A stretch of 5,381 bases of DNA from Pseudomonadota bacterium (GTDB taxonomy: Bacteria > Desulfobacterota > Anaeroferrophillalia > Anaeroferrophillales > Anaeroferrophillaceae), in contig DQWO01000137.1 in assembly GCA_011042595.1 (NCBI GenBank), forward strand, positions 1-5,381. The letters run 5' to 3'. Below, one piece after another: positions 5,205 through 5,381 of this stretch (within the stretch, counting starts at the first letter, position 1; the number at the start of each line of letters is the position of its first letter). The position numbers and the translations under genes were made by a program. Below the pieces are notes generated by a model, which worked only from the letters and a program-made list of their open reading frames with translations, had not been told where the DNA came from and searched no databases.

Positions 5205-5381
5205 CCTTGATGGCTTCATAAAAACTCCATTTTCGTTATGCTGCAACCTTCGTCATGTCAATGTACTGTAACGTCTTATAACTAAGGTTTTACATGCCTC
5301 GAATATGAAGCTTTTACTGTGCCACTTATCTGCCGTCAGGCACGTCGGTTTTGTGACTTTTTACAAGTGCATCAAGGTTGA
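5201..5381. repeat. Palindromic MITE-like intergenic repeat, reaching the window edge
   Basis: The two ends are imperfect inverted repeats. Left end 5201-5227 and the reverse complement of right end 5355-5381 share AACCTTGATG, six variable bases, TAAAAA, one variable base and TC, with only one mismatch in the outer twelve bases. The roughly 130 bases between carry no ORF of note. They contain an imperfect direct repeat, AAGGTTTTAC (5284-5293) and AAGCTTTTAC (5308-5317), and a small hairpin GTGCC/GGCAC (5319-5343). The ends resemble, from memory only, a family of palindromic intergenic repeats in deltaproteobacterial genomes whose termini read like TTGATGGCTTC with TAAAAA nearby. The element may continue past base 5381. 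Confidence 0.65.

Overview
This window comes from a bacterial chromosome. All four recognisable genes lie on the minus strand; read in the direction of transcription, from high to low coordinates, they are a universal stress protein gene, a glcD-glcF pair, and the 5' part of a vitamin B12-dependent (class II) ribonucleotide reductase gene that runs off the left edge. An adenosylcobalamin-dependent reductase, a two-gene FAD/Fe-S 2-hydroxyacid dehydrogenase without glcE, and dispersed palindromic intergenic repeats together suggest an anaerobe or facultative anaerobe, most likely a Desulfobacterota/deltaproteobacterium-type organism. That placement is inference; nothing in the window fixes the taxon.

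Layout: 1-1374 is nrdJ (partial, 458 codons present). 1375-1478 is its leader and promoter, with a consensus -35 box and two NrdR boxes 32 bp apart; the upstream box fills the spacer between -35 and -10. 1479-1637 is AT-rich and holds nothing I can name. 1638-1830 is a dense cluster of stem-loops: one 135-bp element with long outer arms enclosing three hairpins, then two more hairpins. 1913-3205 is glcF and 3205-4575 is glcD, joined by a one-base TGATG stop/start overlap. 4594-4623 is a strong terminator-like hairpin. 4651-5121 is uspA-like, with a near-ideal Shine-Dalgarno. 5134-5200 is its likely promoter region. 5201-5381 is a palindromic, MITE-like intergenic repeat whose right end coincides with the window edge.

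Function: GlcD (FAD) and GlcF (two 4Fe-4S clusters plus two CCG domains) should form a membrane-associated complex oxidising glycolate or D-lactate and passing electrons to the quinone pool or another carrier. NrdJ makes deoxyribonucleotides without oxygen and is very probably repressed by NrdR when dATP/ATP signals sufficiency. The Usp protein is a small cytoplasmic ATP-binding stress protein. The three units look like separate transcription units that happen to share orientation.

No clearly new multi-gene system is visible. The items most worth attention are the multi-hairpin element at 1638-1830, the palindromic repeat at 5201-5381, and the NrdR operator architecture.
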